Source: an uncultured Saprospiraceae bacterium (lineage in GTDB: Bacteria > Bacteroidota > Bacteroidia > Chitinophagales > Saprospiraceae). From it: a DNA stretch of 44,881 bases. The notes under the pieces were generated by a model. That model saw only the letters and a program-made list of their open reading frames with translations, was not told the origin of the DNA and did not search any database. This document shows, piece after piece, positions 8,798-17,762 of the stretch (position 1 is its first letter; each line of letters begins with the position of its first letter). The DNA is taken from the NCBI GenBank assembly GCA_938022935.1, contig CALIHL010000050.1, positions 1 through 44,881 of the forward strand, given 5' to 3'. A program made the translations under genes and the position numbers.

Positions 8798-10015
8798 ATG
8801 TTTCTAAGGATTCAATTTCTCTTCATAGCACTCTTATTGAGTGTGGGTATGTCCTATGCTCAGTCTGGGCTTGTGGCATCTTACACGATGGATGATTGTA
8901 CATTTACAGATGTACAAGGCGGACTCGATGGTAGTACATTTGGCTCCGACCAGTGTGACTGCGGCGTTAACTCTAACGCTTTTATGTTTGATGGTCAGAT
9001 ACAGACGGCCATACTGGATACTGGGATAACTACGGTCATATCAGGAGATTGGACGATCAGCATGTATATAAGAGTGGATTATCAAGGAACGGAGAATGTA
9101 GATATCCTTCATCTTGGAGAAGGTTGTAACCTTGATTCTGTTTTAACATTGCGATATCTACCCAACTCAAGAAGATTTAGGTTCTTTTTTAATGATTCTC
9201 CTCGCAATGAAGTGATGCTTGATGGACTGTCAGATGACAATAGTTGCTGGCAGTACCTCGTGATCACAAAAGAAGGCCCATTAGCTAAGATCTTCATCAA
9301 TGGCATCTTACAAGAAGAAGATGGCTCAGAGTCTGATCTTAGGCTAAATGTTGGAGGACTACTTAAGGTGTCTAATAGTCCTTGTCAATTATCTACCATT
9401 AATCCAGATGTAAAGTTTGAAGGGTTGATAGACGAGTTTAAGATATACAACAGAGCATTAACTGATCGAGAGATCATGGATGTTGACTTGAGGCCAGATA
9501 AAATAAGAACAAGAGATACCACCATATTCGTAGGGTCATCGATCAGGCTTATGTCAGGCGGTTCATGCAGCCCAGACTTCGAGTGGAGTCCAACAACTTA
9601 TCTTGATGAACCAGATCTGCTCAATCCAATCAGTACACCAGATGAAGATATAACATACACACTCACAGTGATGGGCGATGGCTGCGAATCTATCGATCAA
9701 GTCACAGTGCGGGTTGCCGATCCTTCTAATGTAAACTGTGATCAATTAGTGCTGCCATCAGCGTTTACACCTAACGATGACCGTATCAATGACGAGTACG
9801 GTATCAGTAGTCAGTTCCTTATCACTGACTTAGAGTCTTTTGAGATATTTAACCGTTGGGGCGGCCGCGTATTCTTTACAGCAGACTTGACTGGTGCTTG
9901 GGATGGCACGTATCAAGGTAAGGAATCGCCTGCAACATCATATGTTTATCAAGTCGTGTATAGATGTAACGGGGAGCGCTTTAATAAGTCAGGTATTGTC
10001 AATCTTATCCGATAG
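8798..10015 (+). CDS. Secreted LamG-like protein with type-B T9SS sorting domain
   Basis: The 405-residue protein starts with a signal peptide (1-21, ...SVGMSYAQ). A concanavalin/LamG-like beta-sandwich spans about 24-225 (MDDCTFTD, WTISMYIRVD, LIDEFKIYNRALTDREI). A short PKD/Ig-like segment follows, then a gliding-associated C-terminal domain at about 315-405 with the FTPNDDRINDEYG and FEIFNRWGGRVF signatures of type-B T9SS sorting signals. It is therefore probably exported by Sec, moved across the outer membrane by T9SS, and attached to the cell surface. LamG domains often bind glycans, but the ligand is unknown. It begins three bases after the antiporter stop, so the two may be co-transcribed. 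Confidence 0.9.
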   Translation: MFLRIQFLFIALLLSVGMSYAQSGLVASYTMDDCTFTDVQGGLDGSTFGSDQCDCGVNSNAFMFDGQIQTAILDTGITTVISGDWTISMYIRVDYQGTENVDILHLGEGCNLDSVLTLRYLPNSRRFRFFFNDSPRNEVMLDGLSDDNSCWQYLVITKEGPLAKIFINGILQEEDGSESDLRLNVGGLLKVSNSPCQLSTINPDVKFEGLIDEFKIYNRALTDREIMDVDLRPDKIRTRDTTIFVGSSIRLMSGGSCSPDFEWSPTTYLDEPDLLNPISTPDEDITYTLTVMGDGCESIDQVTVRVADPSNVNCDQLVLPSAFTPNDDRINDEYGISSQFLITDLESFEIFNRWGGRVFFTADLTGAWDGTYQGKESPATSYVYQVVYRCNGERFNKSGIVNLIR

Positions 10016-10064
10016 TCAAGTAAGATAACTTGGAGAAGACACCAATCGAATGTAATTTCGTCGG

Positions 10065-10733
10065 GTGAATAGACTTTATTACATCCTTATCATCTCAAGT
10101 TTTTACATACTAAGTAGTTGTGGAGACTCCAATAAGACAGCTTCCAAAGCAGCAAGCTTGACCGCTCAAGAACCTGACATTGAGTTAGCAAAGTTTGATA
10201 AGGTCATTGCAGAGAAAAGGGTAGTATCGAGCGATGATCAACCCGAAGAAGTCAAAGAGGTAGAGAAAGAAGTTGTTAGTACTAAAGTCGATCCAATAAA
10301 AGAAGAAACTCCAGCAAGGAAGCCCAAGACAGAGGTGACAACTAAAAAGAAGAAGCCTGCTCCAAAGAAGAAGAAAGCACCTAAGTACGCGAAGATTGAG
10401 TTTGACTCAGTGGTTCATCGACTTCCAGAGATCACAGAAGGGGACAAGTTTAAGGATGAGTTTCACTTCACCAATACTGGAAAGATTCCATTGACTATAA
10501 CATTTGCGACAGCGTCATGTGGCTGTACACTTCCCAGTTACCCTTTTTTAGATATAGCTCCAGGGGATTCTGATGTGATCAGAGTAGAGTATAACTCCGT
10601 TGGTAAAGAAGGTCCACAAGAAGCGGAGATCACCGTATCTGCAAATACTTATCCTAAAGAGATGATCTTAAAGATGGTATTTGATGTAAATGAGAAGGAG
10701 AAAATAGAAGTTGATACTACCGGACAAGAGTGA
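10065..10733 (+). CDS. DUF1573-domain lipoprotein
   Basis: This 222-residue protein starts with GTG and has a lipoprotein signal ending in LSSC (Cys19). A strongly charged low-complexity linker follows (about 45-110, many Lys, Glu and Pro). The C-terminal DUF1573 domain (about 112-210) shows FDSVVHRLPEITEG, FHFTNTGKIPL, and the family hallmark ATASCGCTLPSYP. DUF1573 is an immunoglobulin-like fold common in Bacteroidota envelope proteins, with no established function. Its final 17 bases overlap the 3' end of the convergent SprB-like gene, which suggests a compact, long-standing arrangement. Confidence 0.85.
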   Translation: MNRLYYILIISSFYILSSCGDSNKTASKAASLTAQEPDIELAKFDKVIAEKRVVSSDDQPEEVKEVEKEVVSTKVDPIKEETPARKPKTEVTTKKKKPAPKKKKAPKYAKIEFDSVVHRLPEITEGDKFKDEFHFTNTGKIPLTITFATASCGCTLPSYPFLDIAPGDSDVIRVEYNSVGKEGPQEAEITVSANTYPKEMILKMVFDVNEKEKIEVDTTGQE

Positions 10734-13700
10734 TATCTCCTTTCCTGATCTGTGGTTCTGGATCACCTAAAAACCTGACTTGAACCACATAAACATACAC
10801 CCCAGATTCTAAGGTCTTGCCTCCTCCAATATTTGTATTGGTGCCATCCCAACTTCCAGATCCCATATCATTGCCAATAACTGGGATGTCTTCTTCTTCA
10901 TGGATTAGATTACCCCATTTATCATAGATCCTCATGAAGTCTATAGATTCAACTCCAGATCCTGGGAATATTTGAAATACCGTATTGCGGCTATTGGTAA
11001 CATTGCCAGCTCCAGGGCTAAAAATATTGGGTATGTAGATGTTTTGATTTCTTATGACATCAATATCTATAGATGACATGGCGTCACAACCATCTTCGTT
11101 GGTGATGGTAGCTGTTATGGTTAGGTCATTGATCGGTGTAAAACCAATCTCAGTACAATCACTTGTTAAGCACTCGAAAGCCAATCCATCTTCCGTATTG
11201 GAAGACCACATGATCGTATCTAACGGGGACGTAGAGATCAGATTAGCTTCGATCTCTCCTGAAGTCCCGAGGTCCAAAGTCATATCACCACTTATTCCTA
11301 CAGATACTTCCTCAGGTGTATTGATCATAAATGTCTCGGGTTCTGATCTACACCCATTACGGTCTACTATTATAGCGGTGTATTCATTATCACTTGATGG
11401 GAGTGATATGGTATCTGTGGTTTCATTGTGCGGTCTTGTATCTATGAAGTATCTATAAGGTCCTGTTCCTCCTTCTATACTTGAAGTGTCCAAGAAGACT
11501 TGGCCAGGATCACCAAAGCAGAAGGGTTGTAGCGGCGTCTGTATAGCACCTAATACGGCATCGTTTATAACCACTTCAAATGTGTCGTTGACAGCAGGGC
11601 ATCCTCTTTCATCGGTTCCTGTTAGGGTATACATACCGCCCCCAAGACCATTAGCTATAGAGTCCGTGCTTAGAGAGTTTCGGTTTTCATCTAACCAAAC
11701 GAATGATACATCTCCCGTTCCACCCGCTGAGCTTGCAACAAGATCCGCAAGATCATCAGAACAAAGAGGTAAGGAGCTTAGGTTAGGGTCAACCGCTATC
11801 TGTAACGAGTCTGGCCCTAAAACAAAGACGGTATCGGTAGATATACAACTCGCAGAAGTTAGTGTAACAATGTATTCTCCAGCAGTTGCTGCATAGAACT
11901 GTCCGACCGTACCGTCGGGCCACTCAAACTCGGTAGTTGCTCCACCGCCTATTGCTTGAAGGCTAACAAAAACTTCATCTCCAAAACATTGAGCTTCTGG
12001 AATAGTCGAAGCGACATCATCAATCTGTAATCCACCTCCTAAAGGTACATCCAGTATGATGCTATCAAAGACACACCCATCTAAGGTCTCGTAAAGAACC
12101 CATTGTCTGCCGCCCGGCAGGTTGGATATCTCAACCGAAAATGGCTGAGTGAGCATAGTACCGGATGAGGAAGTGAAGATAAATGGCCCAGGAAATCGAG
12201 TCGTCTGTGCCACTGAAATATTAACAAATCCATCTTCTGCGCCTTCGCATGAAGGCCCAATAGGCCCTCGCTCTACCATTGCAACAGGTGCAATAGCATC
12301 TCCAAGGCTTATGCTATCAATCACTTCACATCCAAAGTCATCTGTGATAGTCACTCTATATGACCCAGCTGTCGCTCCCAGTAGCACAGCTCCTGTGGTT
12401 GTGCCACTTGGATCTGGTGACCAAGCAAACTGAAAAGGAGCTTCTCCTCCTTGGAGGATAGCTGTTATGTCTGTGCTGCCACCAGGACAGCCGATAGAGT
12501 CTACTTGCAAGGTGATCTCTATAGAAGGGGCAGGTTCGATGACGAATGGACCTAACATCAGGGTACAAAGGGCCGCATCGCTAACTTCCACAGAGTAGGT
12601 CCCTACACCAAGGTTAACGATGTCTTTAGTGGTCTCACCATTAGACCAATTAAAAGTTACAGGGTCTGTTGATTCTAATATCGTCAAGGATATAGCAGCG
12701 TCTTCGAAGTTGGCACATTCTAAGGGTACGATTAGCTCAACTACGTCAAGGCTACAACCATCAACCATAAAACTATCAATGATGCCACACCCTTCATTAT
12801 CTTCAAGAGTAATCTCATAATCTCCCAAAGGAAGACACTCTGTTATAGAGAGTTGACTCGTAGGAGTTTCGCTTATCATAAGTGTCAAAGAACCATCGTC
12901 TTCTATTCTATTGATCTGATAAGATATTTGATTAGTTGGATCATCTTCAGTTCGATTAACGTCTATTGTGATACCACTTTCTCCTGGTCCGCATCCTGCA
13001 CCGGTTGCTGTTGCTGTACTGATGCTATAATTTTGCTCTACGGTTATTTCTGTCATAAACGGCATGATCGCACATAATCCAGATTGATTGTCATCATCTT
13101 CAGCCCAAACATTATAAGTTCCTGCGGGTACATTGATAAAGCTGGAAGTATTAGTCTGGCTTGCCACTCTGTCGTCATAGGGCACACCATCTAAGCCCAC
13201 TCCTTGGATGAAAAATCTATATCCATTACCTGGATTACTTCTTCCTCCCATGGCTTCAACAGCAACAGTTGCAGTGTTAACGCCAATACATCTTGATTGA
13301 TTAGGTGTGGGGATAACAGTTATAGGATCAACTCTTAAGTCAAATGTTTCTTCTATAGTACAGCCAAGGCTATCGCTAATAAGAACAGTATATACTTCTG
13401 AACCAAAAAATCTAGGGATGTATCCAACTCCATTTTCGCCCCCTCCCCAATCAAATCTATACTGTCCACCACTATACGTTGTCCCTCCTGAAATACTATT
13501 ATTGAATAAAATCTCTCCTCTTGGTGTAGTGGATGGGATAGAACATGGTGGTTCATTGATGTCAATAAGTGTGCTGTCTATGCTGATTCCTGGAGTTTGT
13601 GGAATATCCACTTGTAAAATAAAACTTGAACCATCAGACATATCTGTGACTGAGATGGCATGAGGTGCATCAGAAGATAGTCCTGTGATCAAGTAAACAC

Positions 13701-14460
13701 TGTCGCTTGTTGTTATTGCTGGAGGTGCATCAACAATAATATTGTATGGCCCTACACCACAAAATATTTGCAATTCTGCAGAACCATCACTTCTGCCTGG
13801 GATGCTACCACATCTCACATTTGAGGTCACCTCTAAACCATTTTCGCATGTTGATCTAATGACTTGAGGAAGAGTTTCTGGCGATACACCTACAATTCCA
13901 AACTCACTAATATTAACTCCTTGTTCATTGATAACTTGAGGACAGTTGTTTTCTATAGAATCAAATTTCACAAAAGAAGGGAAGTCAGCGTCTAATTGTT
14001 TTGCCCCCAAATCAACTCTTATCTCTTCACCAACATCACCAATTACTTCGAAACAAACTTCTAAGATGGCAGTACTATCTGCCCGGCAATTTCCTACAAA
14101 AAAATCAACAGGAAAATATGCAACGTTTAATACGTCAGGAAAAACTTCATTAGTAATGTTATCATCTACAAAACCTGGTAACCCCCCTATTGTAGTGTTA
14201 GTGGAAGAAAGTCTTAAACTTTCATTTGAAAAAGTGATGTCAAAAAGAGTAATAGAAACTCCCTCATAATTTCTAACTCTTACAGCGTAACAAATTTCGT
14301 CACCTGGTACTGGGCCCGTTTGAACATCTTCAACATCTGATGTCAAAAAGATCTCAACAACATCGTCATTACATTGGCCACAGGCTTGTCCATATCCATT
14401 TTTAGTGCAAAAGAGACTGAGTATAAGGATGACAAAAGATGTTCTAAGATGTAAATTCAT
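10717..14460 (-). CDS. Giant SprB-repeat-like surface protein with type-B T9SS sorting domain
   Basis: This secreted protein of about 1247 residues starts at the ATG at 14460, not at an ATG 14 codons upstream: from 14460 the sequence opens directly with a signal peptide (NLHLRTSFVILILSLF) and an AAGGAG lies about 15 bases before it. After a domain resembling cohesin/dockerin-type adhesin modules (about 20-170), it carries many SprB-like beta repeats with the pattern GGxxPFxxxW...GTYxVxVTDxxGC. The end (about 1150 onward) is a gliding-associated type-B T9SS domain with YIPNIFSPG and MRIYDKWGNLIHEE. Such proteins are adhesins or gliding surface filaments, for example SprB of Flavobacterium. The partner is unknown. 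Confidence 0.88.
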   Translation of the reverse strand: MNLHLRTSFVILILSLFCTKNGYGQACGQCNDDVVEIFLTSDVEDVQTGPVPGDEICYAVRVRNYEGVSITLFDITFSNESLRLSSTNTTIGGLPGFVDDNITNEVFPDVLNVAYFPVDFFVGNCRADSTAILEVCFEVIGDVGEEIRVDLGAKQLDADFPSFVKFDSIENNCPQVINEQGVNISEFGIVGVSPETLPQVIRSTCENGLEVTSNVRCGSIPGRSDGSAELQIFCGVGPYNIIVDAPPAITTSDSVYLITGLSSDAPHAISVTDMSDGSSFILQVDIPQTPGISIDSTLIDINEPPCSIPSTTPRGEILFNNSISGGTTYSGGQYRFDWGGGENGVGYIPRFFGSEVYTVLISDSLGCTIEETFDLRVDPITVIPTPNQSRCIGVNTATVAVEAMGGRSNPGNGYRFFIQGVGLDGVPYDDRVASQTNTSSFINVPAGTYNVWAEDDDNQSGLCAIMPFMTEITVEQNYSISTATATGAGCGPGESGITIDVNRTEDDPTNQISYQINRIEDDGSLTLMISETPTSQLSITECLPLGDYEITLEDNEGCGIIDSFMVDGCSLDVVELIVPLECANFEDAAISLTILESTDPVTFNWSNGETTKDIVNLGVGTYSVEVSDAALCTLMLGPFVIEPAPSIEITLQVDSIGCPGGSTDITAILQGGEAPFQFAWSPDPSGTTTGAVLLGATAGSYRVTITDDFGCEVIDSISLGDAIAPVAMVERGPIGPSCEGAEDGFVNISVAQTTRFPGPFIFTSSSGTMLTQPFSVEISNLPGGRQWVLYETLDGCVFDSIILDVPLGGGLQIDDVASTIPEAQCFGDEVFVSLQAIGGGATTEFEWPDGTVGQFYAATAGEYIVTLTSASCISTDTVFVLGPDSLQIAVDPNLSSLPLCSDDLADLVASSAGGTGDVSFVWLDENRNSLSTDSIANGLGGGMYTLTGTDERGCPAVNDTFEVVINDAVLGAIQTPLQPFCFGDPGQVFLDTSSIEGGTGPYRYFIDTRPHNETTDTISLPSSDNEYTAIIVDRNGCRSEPETFMINTPEEVSVGISGDMTLDLGTSGEIEANLISTSPLDTIMWSSNTEDGLAFECLTSDCTEIGFTPINDLTITATITNEDGCDAMSSIDIDVIRNQNIYIPNIFSPGAGNVTNSRNTVFQIFPGSGVESIDFMRIYDKWGNLIHEEEDIPVIGNDMGSGSWDGTNTNIGGGKTLESGVYVYVVQVRFLGDPEPQIRKGDITLVR

Positions 14461-14533
14461 TCTTCCTATTGGCTCCTTAAATTTCAGCGATTGATTTATC
14501 ACGAATTAAAACGTGAGCGAATATCTAATATTG

Positions 14534-14562
14534 CAACTTTAGTACAAAAGATTGAAACACAA
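14534..14562 (-). promoter_or_regulatory. Candidate promoter of the SprB-like gene
   Basis: On the minus strand, TTG (14560-14562) is followed after 18 bases by TAAAGTTG (14534-14541), one mismatch from TAnnTTTG. It would give a leader of roughly 65 bases before the ATG at 14460, which further supports that start. Confidence 0.5.
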
Positions 14563-14692
14563 ATTAATTCGAAAATCAAGTCTATCCCTACGGCTACTTG
14601 CTGATAATCAATCGCTTATATATATTATTTTATCCGAAACATTGATAAGACAAAGGAAAATACTATTCTTTGAAAATATCAATGGTTTACCC

Positions 14693-16996
14693 TTAACCTT
14701 GTAGAGCGAAAGACACTTGTTCTTGCGCTTCAACTACCAAGACCTTATCGAAGATTGCTGTTTCTATGGGTTGATCAGAATGGTTGTTAATTGAGCATCG
14801 TGCTTTATCGACCGATAGCTCTAACAATTTACCTCTGAAGTTGATCTTAAAAGAGTAGCTATCCCAAGAATCGACTATGACAGGAGCAAAGGACAATCGT
14901 CCATCTCTTACTCTCATCCCAGCAAATCCCTCAACGATGCTCATCCAAGTGCCTGCCATACTTGTGATATGGCAACCATCCTCAGTATCGTTGTTATAGT
15001 TATCGAGATCTAGCCTTGCGGTGCGCAAGTACATCTCGTAAGCTTTATCCTTTAAGCCTAATGAGCTGGCCAAAATCGAATGAACACATGGAGATAACGA
15101 TGACTCGTGTACCGTCTTCGGCTCGTAGTAGTCAAAGTTGGTTTTGATTTGCTCTTTAGTAAAGTGATCTTCAAAGAAGTAAAGACCTTGAAGAACATCC
15201 GCTTGTTTTATAAATGGAGACCTAAGGATCCTATCCCAAGACCAGTTCTGATTGATCGGTCGATCCTTTTCTCTAAGGTCCTCAACCGTCAAGTCCTCTT
15301 TGTCGAGATAGCCATCATGTTGGATAAAGAGGCCAGTTTCTTCATCTTTGGGTAGATATAATTGAGAGATGATGTCAGCCCAACGATCCAGTTCCGTTTC
15401 TTCGATTGAGTTATTTGCCTTGAGCAAAGTCCACTTGTCTGATGTGTTTTTTCTAATTTTATCTATGCATTCTCTTGTGTACTGCAAGCACCATCGAGCG
15501 ATATAATTTGTATACCAATTGTTATCCACGTTATTCTCATACTCATTTGGACCCGTTACTCCCATCATGACATAGAGTCCAGTGGAAGGGCTACGATGGA
15601 CTCGTTGTGCCCAAAACCTTGCAATCCCAATCAATACATCCAAGCCATGACTGATGAGATAATCTTGATCTCCAGTATATCTTATGTAATTGTAAATGGC
15701 AAAAGCTATCGCACCATTGCGATGGATTTCCTCAAATGTGATCTCCCATTCGTTATGGCACTCTTCGCCATTGATGGTAACCATAGGGTAGAGCGCCGCT
15801 CCTTTTTCGAAGCCAAGGAGTGTTGCATTGTCTATGGCTTTCGCCAAATGATTGTGCCGGTAGATCAATAAGTTTTTTGCAATCTCTTGACTGCCTGTCG
15901 ACATATAGAATGGTAAACAATAAGCCTCTGTATCCCAATATGTACTACCGCCATACTTTTCTCCAGTAAAGCCTTTAGGTCCAATATTTAATCGAGAATC
16001 TTCGCCACTATAAGTCTGGTACAATTGAAAAATATTGAACCTGATACCTTGTTGGGCAGATACATCTCCTGCGATTTTTATATCGCAAGATTGCCATCTT
16101 TTTGCCCAAGCCAATATGTGTTTTTGTTTGTGCGAACTATAATCATGTATAGGGTCTTTAACTTGGTTGATAGCTTTATCCAATACTTCACTTTTATCAT
16201 AGTAAAAGCTCGAGCAGATAGCAACAGACTTTACATGTTCTGCTGTTTGATTAGGTTGTAACGAAAAATTAAAGCGATGAGAAACTTCTCCTGTAGATAG
16301 ATCTTTCGTTGACTCTATAGCTTTGTCATCAATGATCAACTGGCTATCAAATGAAGCAGCAACTAAAAAGTCAGTCTTCTTCGTTTTCGCTGATATATAT
16401 CCATATTGATTTTGGAATCCTTGGCTACGGTCTTCCCAAAAGTCTTCATCGTAATTAGAATCACTATTGCGCACATTAAAATCAAGATGATCCGTTATGG
16501 TCACATTTATTTCGTGATCGACAGCTTTGATCGAATACTTGATAAAGCATCTATCTTGATCTGCTATGCTGTAGAATCGCTCAGTATGTATATTGACAGA
16601 TTTTCCACTTTCTAATTGTAGTGCGATATCTCTATAGAGGATGCCTTCTTGCATATCAAGCCATCTCTTATAGCTTGTTATTGCAGAGGTCGATAGGTCG
16701 ATCAACTGATCATCGATTCGTACTTCTTTCTTGACCCAGTCTAATGAGTTCAGCACTTTGGCGAAGTACTCAGGGTAACCGTTTTTCCACCAGCCTACAC
16801 GTGTCTTGTCGGGGTAATAAACACCTGCTATATAGTTTCCTTTAAGTGTATCGCCATTGTAAGTCTCTGGGTTGTTAGCTCTTTGGCCCATACGTCCATT
16901 ACCGATACTCATCAGGCTTTCAGTGATCTGATGATGCTCGGGATTAAAGCTGTCCTCTATAATCTTCCAAGGATCTAAAGTGATATACTGCTTCAT
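14693..16996 (-). CDS. Glycoside hydrolase family 65 disaccharide phosphorylase (maltose phosphorylase type)
   Basis: The 767-residue cytoplasmic enzyme splits an alpha-glucosidic disaccharide with phosphate to glucose plus beta-glucose-1-phosphate. The GH65 layout is complete: N-terminal beta-sandwich (about 1-270), alpha/alpha-barrel (about 320-690) and a C-terminal beta domain. The catalytic acid Glu at about residue 483 sits in VTGPNEYENNVDNNWYTN. Other family marks are KYGGSTYWDTEAYCLPFY and ESSLSPCVHSILAS. The beta-phosphoglucomutase gene lies 8 bases upstream on the same strand, which fits beta-glucose-1-phosphate as product. Maltose is the most common substrate of such pairs, but trehalose, kojibiose or nigerose cannot be excluded. 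Confidence 0.93.
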   Translation of the reverse strand: MKQYITLDPWKIIEDSFNPEHHQITESLMSIGNGRMGQRANNPETYNGDTLKGNYIAGVYYPDKTRVGWWKNGYPEYFAKVLNSLDWVKKEVRIDDQLIDLSTSAITSYKRWLDMQEGILYRDIALQLESGKSVNIHTERFYSIADQDRCFIKYSIKAVDHEINVTITDHLDFNVRNSDSNYDEDFWEDRSQGFQNQYGYISAKTKKTDFLVAASFDSQLIIDDKAIESTKDLSTGEVSHRFNFSLQPNQTAEHVKSVAICSSFYYDKSEVLDKAINQVKDPIHDYSSHKQKHILAWAKRWQSCDIKIAGDVSAQQGIRFNIFQLYQTYSGEDSRLNIGPKGFTGEKYGGSTYWDTEAYCLPFYMSTGSQEIAKNLLIYRHNHLAKAIDNATLLGFEKGAALYPMVTINGEECHNEWEITFEEIHRNGAIAFAIYNYIRYTGDQDYLISHGLDVLIGIARFWAQRVHRSPSTGLYVMMGVTGPNEYENNVDNNWYTNYIARWCLQYTRECIDKIRKNTSDKWTLLKANNSIEETELDRWADIISQLYLPKDEETGLFIQHDGYLDKEDLTVEDLREKDRPINQNWSWDRILRSPFIKQADVLQGLYFFEDHFTKEQIKTNFDYYEPKTVHESSLSPCVHSILASSLGLKDKAYEMYLRTARLDLDNYNNDTEDGCHITSMAGTWMSIVEGFAGMRVRDGRLSFAPVIVDSWDSYSFKINFRGKLLELSVDKARCSINNHSDQPIETAIFDKVLVVEAQEQVSFALQG

Positions 16997-17004
16997 AAGT
17001 ACGG

Positions 17005-17670
17005 CTAAGACTTACTTTCTAATCTTTTACTGAGGTCTGAGATGGACATGCCAATGAGATTCTCAACAACTATGTCAGCATGGCCAAGATGAATGTCCTG
17101 ACCGATACCTACTGTCCTAAAGGATCCAGCTACTGCTGCATCAATTCCCTTAGCGCTATCTTCAAACACAATAGTCTCTGTGGGTTTGGACTTGAGAAGC
17201 GCAGCTCCTTTTAAAAAGACTTCTGGGTCCGGTTTGCTCTTTACGACATCATTGCCATCTACGATATCATCAAATGAATCGGTCAAGCCAACCAGATTTA
17301 AGATCTTTCGAGCATTCTTACTGGCAGAGCCTAAGGCAATCTTAATCTTCTCTTCTTTTAAGTGTGCTATAAAGTCTAAGATACCCGGAAGTATCTCTGA
17401 CTGGTCCATATCAGTGACCAGGTCTAAGTACCAAGTGTTCTTAGCTGCGCAGTACTTTTGCTTATCTATATCAGTGTAGGTCTTATCGCCTAACGCCAGC
17501 ATCATCTCAAGAGAATCCATCCGGCTGATGCCTTTCATCTTCTCATTCTCTGCTTCATTGAAGGGGATATCCAGCTGTATAGCCAGCTTGTGCCATGCTT
17601 GATAATGATACTTGGCTGTATCAACAATCACTCCGTCGAGATCAAAAATGCATGCCGTTATCTTGGTCAT
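17005..17670 (-). CDS. pgmB: Beta-phosphoglucomutase
   Basis: This 221-residue HAD-superfamily enzyme isomerises beta-glucose-1-phosphate to glucose-6-phosphate. It shows the N-terminal FDLDGVIVD motif (nucleophile Asp10, acid/base Asp12), the helical cap with HYQAWHKLA and GISRMDSLEMML, the ALGSASKNA motif II, Lys in the KSKPDPEVF segment, and FEDSAKGIDAA with metal-binding acidic residues. It is the first gene of a two-gene operon with the GH65 phosphorylase. A well-formed promoter precedes it. Genomic context and motifs agree fully. Confidence 0.95.
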   Translation of the reverse strand: MTKITACIFDLDGVIVDTAKYHYQAWHKLAIQLDIPFNEAENEKMKGISRMDSLEMMLALGDKTYTDIDKQKYCAAKNTWYLDLVTDMDQSEILPGILDFIAHLKEEKIKIALGSASKNARKILNLVGLTDSFDDIVDGNDVVKSKPDPEVFLKGAALLKSKPTETIVFEDSAKGIDAAVAGSFRTVGIGQDIHLGHADIVVENLIGMSISDLSKRLESKS

Positions 17671-17696
17671 ATATGTGTTGATGATTTAGAAGGGCG

Positions 17697-17726
17697 TAAA
17701 AGTAATTTCTTTACTTGATTTCGCAA
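17697..17726 (-). promoter_or_regulatory. Promoter of the pgmB-GH65 operon
   Basis: On the minus strand, TTG (17724-17726) is followed after 19 bases by TACTTTTA (17697-17704), one mismatch at the last position of TAnnTTTG. It lies 27 bases upstream of the pgmB ATG. No operator is evident. Confidence 0.6.
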
Positions 17727-17762
17727 GACGCTTGTCGATTTCTTAGATAAAGAGTAGATCTA

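Noticed and set aside
10018-10033. Possible terminator hairpin CAAGT/ACTTG after the LamG gene
   Set aside because: Only five base pairs and no T tract; too weak to call.
11054-11896. Long plus-strand frames within the SprB-like gene
   Set aside because: They are antisense to a 1247-codon gene with clear domains and a T9SS sorting signal; they have no domains of their own.
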